From: Diphasiastrum complanatum
Lineage: Eukaryota; Streptophyta; Lycopodiopsida; Lycopodiales; Lycopodiaceae
Reading direction: 5' to 3'
Assembly (NCBI GenBank): GCA_029204225.1
Contig: MU832666.1
Coordinates: forward strand, 1-64,000
DNA: 64,000 nucleotides
In this document: piece after piece, positions 1 to 10,052 of the stretch
Numbering within the stretch: the stretch's first letter is position 1
Layout: every line of letters begins with the position of its first letter
The notes under the pieces: generated by a model
The model's database searches: none
Seen by the model: the letters and a program-made list of their open reading frames with translations, nothing else
Told to the model about the DNA's origin: nothing
Position numbers and translations under genes: made by a program

Positions 1-16
1 GGTTATATCCTCTTGC

Positions 17-300
17 ATGTCACCGAACTCCATGGAGGACCATAATAGCCTACCAGTCTACTTTGTGGAAGATCCTAAGGGAAATCTATTACCAGTGTAT
101 GCCTATCAACTTAGAGGCGATGGTGTATTGCACTCGGTAAGATGCTATGGATGCGGAGGGAAACATTGCCGTGCTGAATGTCCACATCGAGAAGATCCAT
201 AAACATTTGATCCATTGTGTTCACAATGCGGAGTTAATCATCCATGCCGAGATTGCCCGATGAGAAATCCACAAATAGTCAGGAGGCATTTGAAGCACTT
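17..300 (+). pseudogene. Degenerate ORF with two cysteine-histidine knuckles
   Basis: An open frame of 61 codons ends in CYGCGGKHCRAECP and meets a stop at about 200. The same frame then continues past the stop with CSQCGVNHPCRDCP. Both motifs have the pattern CxxC-x3-H followed by two more cysteines. This resembles the zinc knuckles of retroelement gag proteins but has a shorter spacing than the usual CX2CX4HX4C. The piece is cut by the window edge on the left and runs into an oppositely oriented Copia gag on the right, so it is probably a mobile-element remnant. I do not recognise the family. A host zinc-knuckle gene fragment is the alternative. Confidence 0.35.
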
Positions 301-845
301 GCCTTTCTTCTTGGTCTTACTGGAAGATCCCTCATCCTCCTGAGACTTGGCAAATTGTTGTTTAGACTTCTTCTTGCTCTTGCCTTGCCTTGTTTTTGGC
401 GTGTCGCAAGTGCCTGATCGTCAGTTTTCTTACATCTAGCTTTCACCGTTTCTCGCCGTTGCTCTTCCTGCATCAAGATTTCTGTGAGCTCGTCAAAGGT
501 TGGCAATCTTCTCTTGATGCTATTCTGCTCACAAACATTTGATAGGGTTCTGCAATGCCGCACAATGCATTGTGCACCAGCTCCACATCACGTATGCGCT
601 CACCAATAGAATGCAGTTCATCCCTCATTGTCTTGATTCTGGTCATGTACGTCTGAATGTGCTCTCCTTATTCCATTCGGGCACTATTCAGCTTTGACTT
701 CAGAAACATGATTCTTGATGGATTTGACATCTCGAACTGCTCCTTTAGCACATCCCATGCCTGTCAAGGTGTTACAGCATCACAAATGTGGGTAATGATG
801 TGATCCTTCACTGACAAGTTAATGAAGGTCAAAAATCTGATTTGA
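260..845 (-). pseudogene. Copia gag (UBN2-type) fragment
   Basis: On the minus strand the frames give the typical Copia Gag succession. First comes AWDVLKEQFEMSNPSRIMFL, then a segment like HIQTYMTRIKTMRDELHSIG, then LPTFDELTEILMQEEQRRE, and finally a basic tail leading to the start of a zinc knuckle (CFKC). Reading it needs frame changes and passes in-frame stops, so it is a pseudogene. Gag packages element RNA into virus-like particles in the cytoplasm. The fragment has no LTR of its own. It is joined on the right, near 850, to a Copia RNase H end on the other strand, which shows rearrangement. Confidence 0.75.
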
Positions 846-864
846 CAATCAAAGCAGCATTAAA

Positions 865-1062
865 ATGGCTCGAAATCCTGTTTTTCATTCACGCACAAAG
901 CACATTTCGATTCATTTTCATTATGTCAAGAGATCTGGTGGAGATTACTTGTCTTCACAAGAGATGATAGCTGATGTTTTGACCAAGGCCTTGCCTCAAG
1001 CAAGTTTTACACAGCATAGAGCTGCTTTGGGTGTTCATACATTCACAGTTCATTCATTATGA
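865..1062 (+). pseudogene. Copia RNase H C-terminus
   Basis: The frame encodes NPVFHSRTKHISIHFHYVK followed by IADVLTKALPQASF. These are the hallmark final residues of the Copia RNase H domain, in which the histidine-rich HSRTKHI block precedes DVLTKAL. The frame ends at a TGA just before a purine-rich run (aagggaga) and an LTR-like TGTTG, which is the normal order at the 3' end of a Copia element. Everything 5' of this short piece, including the remaining RNase H, RT and integrase, is missing and replaced by the inverted gag fragment to the left. Confidence 0.8.
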
Positions 1063-1082
1063 CATGCAGCTTGAAGGGAGAG

Positions 1083-1390
1083 TGTTGCAAAATCAAAAAT
1101 CAAGCAGCCTGTCATGATGGCCACTTGGGCATCCATGTGGCCTCACCTAATAGTGTAGCAAACAGCAGACTAGAAGTTAACAGAGTAGCAGATTTGTAGG
1201 AAATCAGTAGGCAAGATAGGGTTAGCTGATTTGTAAGAAGTTAGATAAGTGATTTGCTTAAGTTTAGCAAGCTCCCTGTGCAGCAGGTAGAGCATTTTTG
1301 TACATATATTTTTAAGAACGTGAATGATAATGTATGTAGTTCTTTTCAGTCTTCCATATTGTTGTCTCTATTCCCTGTGTGCATTTTCTT
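1083..1390 (+). repeat. 3' LTR (start clear, end uncertain)
   Basis: The LTR begins with TGTTGCAAAATC directly after the purine run gaagggagag that follows the Copia stop codon. The region is non-coding and contains TACATATATTTTTAAG near 1300, as in LTR transcription and polyadenylation regions. I cannot see a clear CA terminus or target duplication, so the right boundary is approximate. Confidence 0.55.
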
Positions 1391-2191
1391 TCTTTTCCTT
1401 GTTTCTGTGACAAAGATAAGATAGAAAAAATTTCCCATATATTCTTTACTCCGATTGAATCACATGTTTATAGATATAGGGCCTTCCTTCTTCCGGTTTT
1501 CAAATTTCATTATAGAGATGATGACAATAGAACACTGATCTGTTATTTACAAGTTAGATCTGCAGCAAGTTCACATGTCGTACGTTTATCCCTTTTCGAA
1601 TTGCGCTGCAAACTTGACAGACAAAACATGAACAAATCGTCTAATCTCATAACAACTACTTCATCCCGACAATTATGGCAGGATCATCGTCACTACATTT
1701 GGCGTTAAGAATTACCCAAAAATTCGACATTTAAAAGCAGAGGACGCACATTCCATGTGATAAACTCATAAATTGATCTAATAGTGAAAATCCACAAGCC
1801 CATACACATACTATATGTGGATGCATTGGTGCTTGACCATTATATGTATGATCAAAGTAAAGCAAATGACCAATCAACAATTGTAGTGTAGACTTCTTAG
1901 CTACCAAATAGATCTAGGCGCGGAGCTCTGCATAAAACGGTCTTGTCTACGTAATGAACAAAAGATGCTCTATGGCAACATGTAAGCATTAAACCTTTCA
2001 ATAGCATACTTTTCATAACATCATCAAAATCTACTCTTCAACATCTTAAGATTATGGACATAAGTTATTGTCCAATAATTTATTCAAACCTACATTTGGA
2101 ATAAAATCTGAAGTTTGATTATGTGATTTCAAATCGAAGAGCTTCAGATGAAGGAAAATCGTCTACTTCGCTTCACTGTTAGGTGAAGACT
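1391..2191. other. Intergenic, nothing recognised
   Basis: AT-rich DNA between the Copia LTR and the ISG12-like gene. A 109-codon frame at 1379-1708 has no recognisable motif and I do not treat it as a gene. The right part probably includes the 3' untranslated region of the minus-strand gene that ends at 2192. Confidence 0.4.
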
Positions 2192-2542
2192 TTACGAATT
2201 ACTGTTAGTTTTACATATTTTTTGCCCAGCAAAATAAAGTGCGCCGCCTAGTACTCCACCGACTAACAGCCCGCCGCCGATGGCACTTGTTGCTCCCAAT
2301 ACACCTCCCATAGCCAGAGACTGGATAGAGGCAAACAAAGACCCAGCCGGGACAGCACCTCCGCTGACTGTTGCTACTGAAGACATCCATGCTGCAGCAT
2401 AGGATCCTGCAGCAGGACCAGTGGAAGTGAATCCACTGAAAGTCAGTAGAGCACCGGCCGCTTTGGCTCCGCCTAGCAATACCCCGCCGCAGCTCGTAGC
2501 TCCACCAATGACTCCTTTCGTTGAGCTCTGTAGCCAACCCAT
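2192..2542 (-). CDS. IFI6/IFI27 (ISG12)-like small membrane protein
   Basis: The ORF from ATG at 2542 encodes 116 residues made mostly of Gly, Ala, Ser and Val. The core is the signature of the interferon-inducible 6-16 (IFI6/IFI27/ISG12) family: GFTSTGPAAGSYAAAWMSS followed by AVPAGSLFASIQSLAM, with further glycine-rich hydrophobic segments and a short polar tail (KICKTNSNS). Animal members are small multi-span proteins of mitochondria or the ER that influence apoptosis and innate immunity. Homologues also occur without any interferon system, so the plant role is unknown. I chose this ATG because upstream codons in frame lack another ATG and hit a TGA. The preceding TTTTTTGGCTAGCAG resembles a splice acceptor, so a 5' non-coding or coding exon may exist. 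The frame is intact, unlike the neighbouring transposons. Confidence 0.8.
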   Translation of the reverse strand: MGWLQSSTKGVIGGATSCGGVLLGGAKAAGALLTFSGFTSTGPAAGSYAAAWMSSVATVSGGAVPAGSLFASIQSLAMGGVLGATSAIGGGLLVGGVLGGALYFAGQKICKTNSNS

Positions 2543-2699
2543 CGCAGCTGCTAGCCAAAAAAGCGCAATTGAGCGAGTATAACCAAAAGAAACCAATCAA
2601 TTCACGCAGGAACGAGCTCCCAGTGTCTCCTTCACGTTCCGATCTACTACAATTACCGATCGAGAGCGCAGTCACGTTTTAGTAGATATGATGCTTGGC

Positions 2700-3780
2700 T
2701 TTGGGTAGCTCCTTCGTTAGCTTCCTTCTATCTCAAGACTCCCACCCACTCATTGATTTGATAGATTGATAGAATTATTTGCTTTTGTTGTTGTTAAATG
2801 GTTTAATGGAGTGCGTGATCTTTTCGTATTGGAGTGTTCCCACCTTTTTCTTGCAACTGGGCCCTAGGGGCATTTGTTCCATTTCGCTTGCGGTGCTCCT
2901 AAAATATGAACTCGATGTGCATGCGTAACAACTACCACCGAAAAGGTGCAAGCTAGAATCCCAACCACTATGTGGTGACATTTAAGGAGATTAGCTCTAT
3001 AAATGGCATTGCCTAAGTGTATATATGTTGTATAACAACCACTAGTTGTTTAATCATGTATGCAAAAAAAAAATTAAAAAATTATACCAGGTATTTTCAT
3101 AGACCCAGCTAAAATAACATATTAAGATGATTTTTACACATTGAATTCCCTTTCTCATCAAACATAAACAAAACATTTGCTTGATGTTTAGGTTAATCAT
3201 GACTCTTGCCAAAAAAATAGCATTCAAATTTGCCATCACAAACTCATGATTCCCAAGAGAGTGCATTGAAGATTCACTAAGGCCCAATGGTCATCATAGT
3301 CCCCTTGCCCTTTGCCCTTAAAACTATTAAAATTTCAAAACCTGCAAATCTTAAAAGAACATAAGTATTTGTAAATGCTTTATGACCACTGTGTTTTCTA
3401 GGATACCAATATATATTTTGTGCACCTATATCTCACATGCTAAAGAATAATCATGTTCTCAAGTAAGTTTTGCAACTAAGGTCTTTCTAGCATGGAGTTG
3501 GGTTGTTATCATAGAAGCCTTGGGTAAAGGCTGTTGGGATCATAAAAGGAAGGAGGCCAAACACGCATTTTCAAACTAACAATAATGCCCAACATAGTTT
3601 AATGGTCAAACTTCAAATTTGGGGACTACATCTTGAAGAGACTTACACACTTTAAAAAACAATTTATACAAGAAGTAAAGAGAGACTTATTGTATGAAGA
3701 AGACACATAAGATCTCTATAATAAAATGATTAGAAATTATTACATCATCTCAATATCAGAAGGGTTGGTAGCTAAACGGG
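2700..3780. other. Non-coding, 5' flank of the ISG12-like gene
   Basis: AT-rich DNA upstream of the minus-strand ISG12-like gene. It should hold that gene's promoter and perhaps a first exon. I see no coding signature, LTR or tandem repeat that I can name. Confidence 0.35.
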
Positions 3781-3781
3781 T

Positions 3782-4255
3782 TTAAAGGCAGTCAAAGAGC
3801 TTTTTTATGTCCAGGCGAAGTGCAATTGGAATGCGGGCATAAAGGCGAGAACGAGGGAAACCAAGATAAAAGGAGCCCAAAATATCAAGATTGCGTGCCC
3901 AAGCCCAACTAGAGTCTGGAGGTGAAAGAGCAACATGATGGGAGATGTGTGGTGTTGCTAAAAGGGAAGCTCGTTGCTGAAAAGTGGTACATGCATTTTC
4001 ATGACGAGAAAGGCCTCCACCCTGCACATATAAACATCCACAACCTTGATAGGGTACACGAGAGGATGGTTGTATAGGAGTTTGCGAAGCTAACAAAGGA
4101 GAGGAAGGGATTGGTGTACGACATTGTGGGGGACGATACGGTGCAGGTTGATGAAGAGATGTACCATCAACTGTAGATTCACGACGAGGGACGAGAAGAG
4201 GGAGGTGGGGACGGAAGTGATGGTGAAGCAGGTCTCTTTTTGTGTTAATCTGCAC
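3782..4255 (-). CDS. Unrecognised ORF with a C2HC-like finger
   Basis: A 157-codon frame rich in proline, serine, leucine and arginine. The middle holds CGCLYVQGGGLSRHENAC, whose spacing (CxC, then GLSRH, then C) resembles a variant C2H2/C2HC finger of the kind found at the N-terminus of some non-LTR retrotransposon proteins. The remainder has no domain I know, and the composition could arise by chance in a GC-richer patch. It could be a remnant of a retroelement or of a host zinc-finger gene. There is no usable neighbour context. Confidence 0.2.
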   Translation of the reverse strand: MQINTKRDLLHHHFRPHLPLLVPRRESTVDGTSLHQPAPYRPPQCRTPIPSSPLLASQTPIQPSSRVPYQGCGCLYVQGGGLSRHENACTTFQQRASLLATPHISHHVALSPPDSSWAWARNLDILGSFYLGFPRSRLYARIPIALRLDIKKLFDCL

Positions 4256-7200
4256 TTTGATCCATATTCACAATGCCATGATTGCCATCTTCCATTGAAA
4301 ACTTTGATTTGCCTTAGCTATGCAAGCATGCACCACTGGAGCCCCTACTATACCTGAATGATCTATACTTGACTGCAAACCAGCCAGTTCTTCCACAAGA
4401 TCTTCCGGCTGTCACTTTCCTCCACTAATCCGCTGTTTCTTCTGATTGTTCGTAGGTCAACACTTTTCACGGCCTCACTGGTTCTATCACAACTAGATAT
4501 CTCATTTGCATGCAGATATTCTCGTTACGTCGAAAGGGCGACTATCTATCTTCCTATCAGCGACTACACATAACATTTTGTCATAAACGGGCAACTGCAC
4601 AGTGGTTGCATATTGGTGGTCATGAACAACTGCTACTATCACTTTTTTGTTTAAGTGCCTTGAATTCCAAGTTCGATAGGACAAGTAACACACAAAAAAG
4701 TAAAAAAATAAAATAGATTTTTTCACAACTTTGAAATCAGAAAAAGGTGTGAACTTTATACATTGGATTTTATAAAACTTTGAAATCCATCATTTGAATG
4801 ATGACATCACTATGATATCATCATTGAATAAAAAATAAAAATAAAAGATGGCTCGGGCAAGCTCGCAACGCTGTGGTTGTGGGCCAGGGGGCCCCCTGGC
4901 CCGACAGCCAACTAGCAACAACTCATGGCCTGAGGGTTGACCTCGACCCTCGTACGGACCGCCGGGAGGGAAGGGTTTGGAGGGGTGGCACTCGGGACCG
5001 TGCACACAAGCTTTGAAGCATGTGCAAGCATGTGTGCCTTCTAGCTTGAGGCATTGGTAACCACCAAGTATTAAGATACTTGTCAACATTCATGGCTTAT
5101 GAGTAAATCTAGATATAAAGTTTTCACATAATTATATTTGGCTTTAAAAAAAACACTAACCCGATTGAACCTGTTGGCTTTTTTAAAAAAAACAATATAC
5201 CTACTCAGCATTGGTTTGAGCCTTAATGAATATATTGTGAACTGCATAAAGCAAAATTAATGTACACACTACCTACTAACACAATTATGGCACGTCGTGG
5301 AACTGTGTATACCTTAGCATAGTTTGCTATATTTGTTTGGAGGATTTTTATAGCAAAGAGTCAAAGAAAGACCTAAGTATAGCAAACAAGACATGCAAGA
5401 AGATAGATAGCCTAGTACTCCCTTACAAATGTGCCAAAACTACTTGAGGCCATATGCAAAAAGTAAACATTATTCGAGTAAACTAAGATAAAGGACTTCG
5501 TATTTTGTAAATCCCATGGAGGAAATGCCACCCAACAAATTGGAGAATTTAAGCTCATAAACATAGATATGCAAACATAGGGTATATGATTAAAGATTTC
5601 TACGACCTTACTACATGGAACCAATCATATCAAAAACTACTTGAAGAAACGCTATGATTGTCACTAATGATGACTTCTCTCATATTACTAATAATTTCAG
5701 GCAAGTGTGAATCTAAAGGCTTGCCTCTAACATGCACCACGAAATTTTCATAACATGACATGAGCCCATTTCGACATCATAATGACAAATTTGAGACAAT
5801 CACTTTGTACCATTGCTTGTTATTCATGTCATTTGCATGGTATAAACATTTTCTTGTTTTTTGTATTTCATTACTATTTAGATTGATTTTTTTTCCAAAT
5901 TGCATTGTCTCAATGTGAATGTACATTACATGTTTGGACTTGTCAAAGCAAGAAAAATCATTTGACATATTTTCAAGAGTATGTATCCACTAGCACATCT
6001 CAAAACACACAAAAATCAAATCCAAGGACCTCTATTAGACTTATTCAGAATCAAAGACTCTAACGTTGTGAGTTGGATTGGATTTGATAAGTTTTAATAT
6101 CAATCTATCCTAGTTTCCACCAATCTTGACTAGTTGAACAATTTGAAAAAATTGATATCTAGATATTCACATCTCAACCAAGATTGTAAATTCAAATACG
6201 GATCCTCCTTGTTCGAGAAACTCAATGGGATCACAACTTGCCAAAAGCTTCATAGACTATGTTCAAACTAATACATGCACACTCTACCTAACACAACATA
6301 AATGGTCCATGGATAGCACCAACAAACAACCCATGTGCAACATGGAAAAGAGCAAATTGTTATTTCAATTTTGGCATCTCAACTTTTAGGAGGGAAGGAT
6401 TGTGCTAGACCAATTCTTAAGGTGCATCAAGACATTGGATGCATGTTCGCACTCAAAGTGCATGTCATGGTTTGCATTTCCATGAACACGTGTTGTGCGT
6501 AAAGCAAAATAAAAGTCCAAACCCTAACTTGACAGACGTGACACCTTATCTAATGCTTTGTACATTGCCAATGTTTGTTTGGCATTTGGACTTTATTTTA
6601 TTTTTCAGTCTTCCTTGCTATGCAAAATGTGAGAAAGCTTATAAATGCCATAGCTTCTTGTATTGTTTGCATTGACTTACAAAAGGCAATACTATGTGTT
6701 CAAATTGGTTAATGGAGTTTATACAGAAGTCAACATTAAAGTCAATGCCTTAAATTATAAGTTTTGCAACATCGATTAAGACTTTATTGCAAAGAATTTG
6801 ATCCTCTTGATGCACCTCTATATGCCAATAGTAATAGGAAAAAAAAAAACGTCTCTTTTTCTTGCATGCATGCCCACGCTTTAGATGGACCTTTATATGC
6901 AAGTGATAAAAAGCAAAAAGTTTGCACATCCCAAGGGATCCTTCACATGATGAAATGCAACAGTTCCAAGACAACTAAGAATTGAAAAAATGATTACGTT
7001 GTATCCAATTTTAGACAATCACATTTATTATTCAAGAAATTTGTGGCAATGTCGATGTGATATACCACAACATTCTTGTTTTGGTAACATTTGATAGCAA
7101 TCTTCCTTGAAATGCAAAGAGTGCTACGAGGTTGACAACGCAATGGTGAGCATACAACAGGCACATAATTAAGGGTAAGCAAAGAGAGAAGTGCAACTAT

Positions 7201-7690
7201 TTCAATGACATTGCTGAGGAAGATGAAGACAGATTTAGTTATAGCTTTTGTTTTTCTACAATAAATAAGGAAATGAATCATATGATAGCGGTGCATTGTT
7301 TACATTTTCTAGTTCTTGCATTGCTTGATACCATGATCGTGTTGTCATTGCTTTGTATTGTATCATGCTGCCATTATCCTTTCAACTCTTTTTGTGCTTG
7401 ATTTTTGCCTCAAATTTATGCTTTGGCCCCTCTTCCATTGATTATATATATAAGAGCTCTGAAGTACAGCTAGCAGGGCACACAGATTTCAGTAAGACAA
7501 GAATCCCACTGATTACACTAGTCACACATTAGACATTTTTACAACATGCAGAAAATAATCACAAGATGTCATCCCCTCTCATCATACATAGCATAAACAA
7601 TAGCTTATGGTGGCCCAAAGCACGTCTTTAGCACAGCAGTTAGAAGTAACAAATCATATAGAAATATGTGCACAGTATTCTTCAGCAAGT
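4256..7690. other. Long non-coding stretch
   Basis: Short random frames only. One GC-rich island (about 4850-5040) interrupts otherwise AT-rich DNA and contains a 22-bp palindrome. I see no conserved protein motif, LTR border, PBS or microsatellite of note. A TATATATATAAGAG run at about 7443-7457 could be a promoter element or simple sequence. Confidence 0.35.
4881..4902. repeat. 22-bp perfect palindrome
   Basis: The sequence gggccaggggg|ccccctggccc reads the same on both strands over 22 bases. It sits in a local GC-rich patch inside AT-rich DNA and has no coding context. Confidence 0.7.
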
Positions 7691-7695
7691 CTCCA

Positions 7696-8290
7696 TTAAT
7701 CGAAGTGCTTTATTTCAATAGAAACTTCAAGGCAAAGGTCATCCCAGCCCTTCAACCATTGTAGCTTGGCATAAAAATTTGCATGAATAAAAGCTATACC
7801 TATATGTTCATCTGTTCCTTCACCATCCATAGCATAAACTGATGCTACAACACCCCTGATTCACATCATTAACGTACAAGAATGTCAAAAGATAAAATTT
7901 GAATTAATATTTGATATTGATACTTGTCAACCATTCCAGGAACGTACCTCGATACATGGTTGGATCTGACATAAGAGCATGCATGCAACGTAATTCACCT
8001 CCTAAGCATTTGTTTATATGACATGAATCCCAGAAAAAAAATATTTGAAAAAGTTAAACAATTTCTTTTGCAGAAGTAAAAACAAATGGTTTGCATCAGC
8101 TGCAACGAAATAAATGTTATTCAGAAGCATGCACAGGTGGTTTACCAAGACATAGGAATTTTTCCATTGGTGTTCAGTGCTGAAGTTTGAAACTAAGCAA
8201 GCTTGCTGGTCTACTTCATACTTGCCAAAACAGGTAGTCCATTTTGTGGCATTATTTGATAACCTTAACTCGTCTTGCTTGCAGAAAACA
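7696..8290 (-). CDS. Possible 3' exons of an unrecognised gene
   Basis: On the minus strand a candidate terminal exon runs 7855 to 7696. A CAG acceptor is followed by an open frame starting GVVASVYAMDGEGTDEHIGI and ending LEVSIEIKHFD, then TAA. Upstream, around 8290-8150, another open stretch reads DELRLSNNATKWTTCFGKYE and later FSTEHQWKNSYVL, ending at a possible donor TTG|GTAAAC. A small stretch near 7950-8010 ending CGAG|GTACGT may be an exon between them. The residues look protein-like and not low-complexity, but I cannot name the family, and the number and phase of the exons are inferred. It could also be a fragment of a host gene carried by a repeat. Confidence 0.3.
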
Positions 8291-8299
8291 TGTTGATAG

Positions 8300-9690
8300 T
8301 CTTTATATTTTACAAATTGATAATGCTACCATCTCAGCAAATTGGAGGACATCGTTCAAGCAATAACAAATGACCTCTTCTATGACTCTGATTAATGTTC
8401 TTTGTTGGAGTTGCCGCTAATTTCATTGCAAAGGATCCCAAGCTCAAACCAAGTGTTTGGGTTTTTCTCTGCATCATACCACACACAGGAGTCTTTCTAA
8501 TAGATCTGCATTAATATCTGGAAATTGCATATGCTATATCATCCCTACTCCATCATGCTGTGAAAGGTCAAGCTTTCATCCATAAAGATACCTCAGATTA
8601 TGCAATCACATGCAAAGAAAAATGTTCCTTCTACTAACTCTCCAGATACCAATAAAGGCCAGCACCAAACAGCAAAACTAATAAAGAGTACTTTCATAAA
8701 AAAGAAAAACTGCAGATCACTTCAGCACCCAGCATGAAAAGGTCACAAAATTGGCACGGCAATCATAATGCGAAATGCTATCATGTATTACACTGATTAT
8801 CACAAACACATTATTACCTATAACTTTCAATAAAATTCAAAGACCCCTCCACTTTAATTCTTAAAGAAGAGCATTGCATGTGCATGGGCAACCAACACCC
8901 TCAGGGCCGTCTTGCAAATGAGAAAATGTCGTGTTTTAGAATAAATTCTATCATCTCTTACCATATGCTTTGAAATTTTGCATGCATAAAGATGGTCTTT
9001 ACATGGCATTTATGTGAAAGGATGTGATAACATTACAAATGTTATCTAAAGGACGTAGCATACACTATAAACCTCAACACACTTTAGTTTTTAACAGCCA
9101 TCATATGACCTGGATTTTTACCACGACAAGGGAGAGCACAGTTTCTCCCACCAAGCAGGAACTTCAAGTCACAACCAGCCAGAACATGTATGCCTCACAA
9201 TAAGTGGTAGCAGGTTTCCATACGTGGACTTGTGGGGTGGGGGTTCTCCATGGAGTGTAGCATCCTGTTCACTCTAGTTAACAAAAAAGCATTCAGGCAT
9301 GTAATAAGCCAGGAGTGAGGATTTCAGGCCACCCACAATGGATGCACACGACGCAATACCTCGTTGCTTATACAAAAAGTGAAGACTGCATTCTGTAAAC
9401 TCATTTTTTAACAATGTTCTAAATTACTGCTCAAAAGTCAATATGCCACTGGACTCGGAAGTTGGTAAATATGCAGCTTTGATCCTCCTTAAATTTTATA
9501 TTGTCCAAAAGCATCGGTGAACTTGAGCTACTCCATGGTCAATTGATGAACTGATATAAGCAAGAGGCCCATCAATGTCTTACGAGACTCAACGAACTTA
9601 TTATTTTCAACGATTTGAAAATTGGTCTGGTGAAAGAACACCAAGATATATATATACATATATACATATAAGAGGTCTCCCGACCTCATT
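8300..9690. other. Non-coding stretch
   Basis: AT-rich sequence without recognised motifs. If the minus-strand exons at 7.7-8.3 kb are real, this would be intron or 5' flank. I could not find further convincing exons here. Confidence 0.3.
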
Positions 9691-9742
9691 CTGTATGTGT
9701 GTGAAAGTGTGTGTGTGTGTGTGAAAAGGTGTGTGTGTGTGT
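9691..9742. repeat. (TG)n microsatellite
   Basis: Two runs of alternating gt, interrupted by gtgaaaaggt. They lie directly left of the purine-rich tail of a LINE 3' end and to the right of a tatata run at about 9646-9672. Confidence 0.8.
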
Positions 9743-9746
9743 AGGC

Positions 9747-9926
9747 GGAAGGAAAGAAAGAAAGAAAGATCTTTATTAATGTCCTTAAAGTACCCTAATG
9801 TCCTTAAAGTACCCTAAGGTACATAGGACTAAGAAAAGGTACATGTCACGTGTGTTCATATAGGAGCTTACAAGCTCATTCTATCTAAAAAGAACAATAA
9901 CTTTTAAAACGACTACATCTAAAAAT
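9747..9926 (-). mobile_element. 5'-truncated LINE 3' end
   Basis: On the plus strand a GGAAGGAAAGAAAGAAAG tract is followed by ATCTTTATTAATGTC and, further on, GGTACATGTCACGTGTG. The LINE 3' end at 13358-13430 has the same order: (GA)n, then AGCTTTATTAATGTC, then AGTACATGTCAAGTATG. Read on the minus strand this is a 3' untranslated region ending in ATTAATAAAG plus a pyrimidine-rich tail. Only about 150 bp remain, as expected of a heavily 5'-truncated LINE copy. A 19-bp unit, atgtccttaaagtacccta, is tandemly duplicated at about 9780-9817. Confidence 0.55.
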
Positions 9927-10052
9927 ATGACTAGCATAGTCAATGTCCATCAGCCTGGTACACTCAATGTCCATGAGCCTAGAAAAAATGATGCTAAATT
10001 GTCTAGAAGTCATACAATCTATTGTCTGCATAAATCTCCCTCGAATTTCCAC

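Noticed and set aside
1379-1708. A 109-codon plus-strand ORF
   Set aside because: No motif, AT-rich and located in or just after an LTR, so it is probably chance.
2211-2675. A 154-codon frame overlapping the ISG12-like gene
   Set aside because: It is the other reading frame of the same region. The ISG12 signature lies in the chosen frame.
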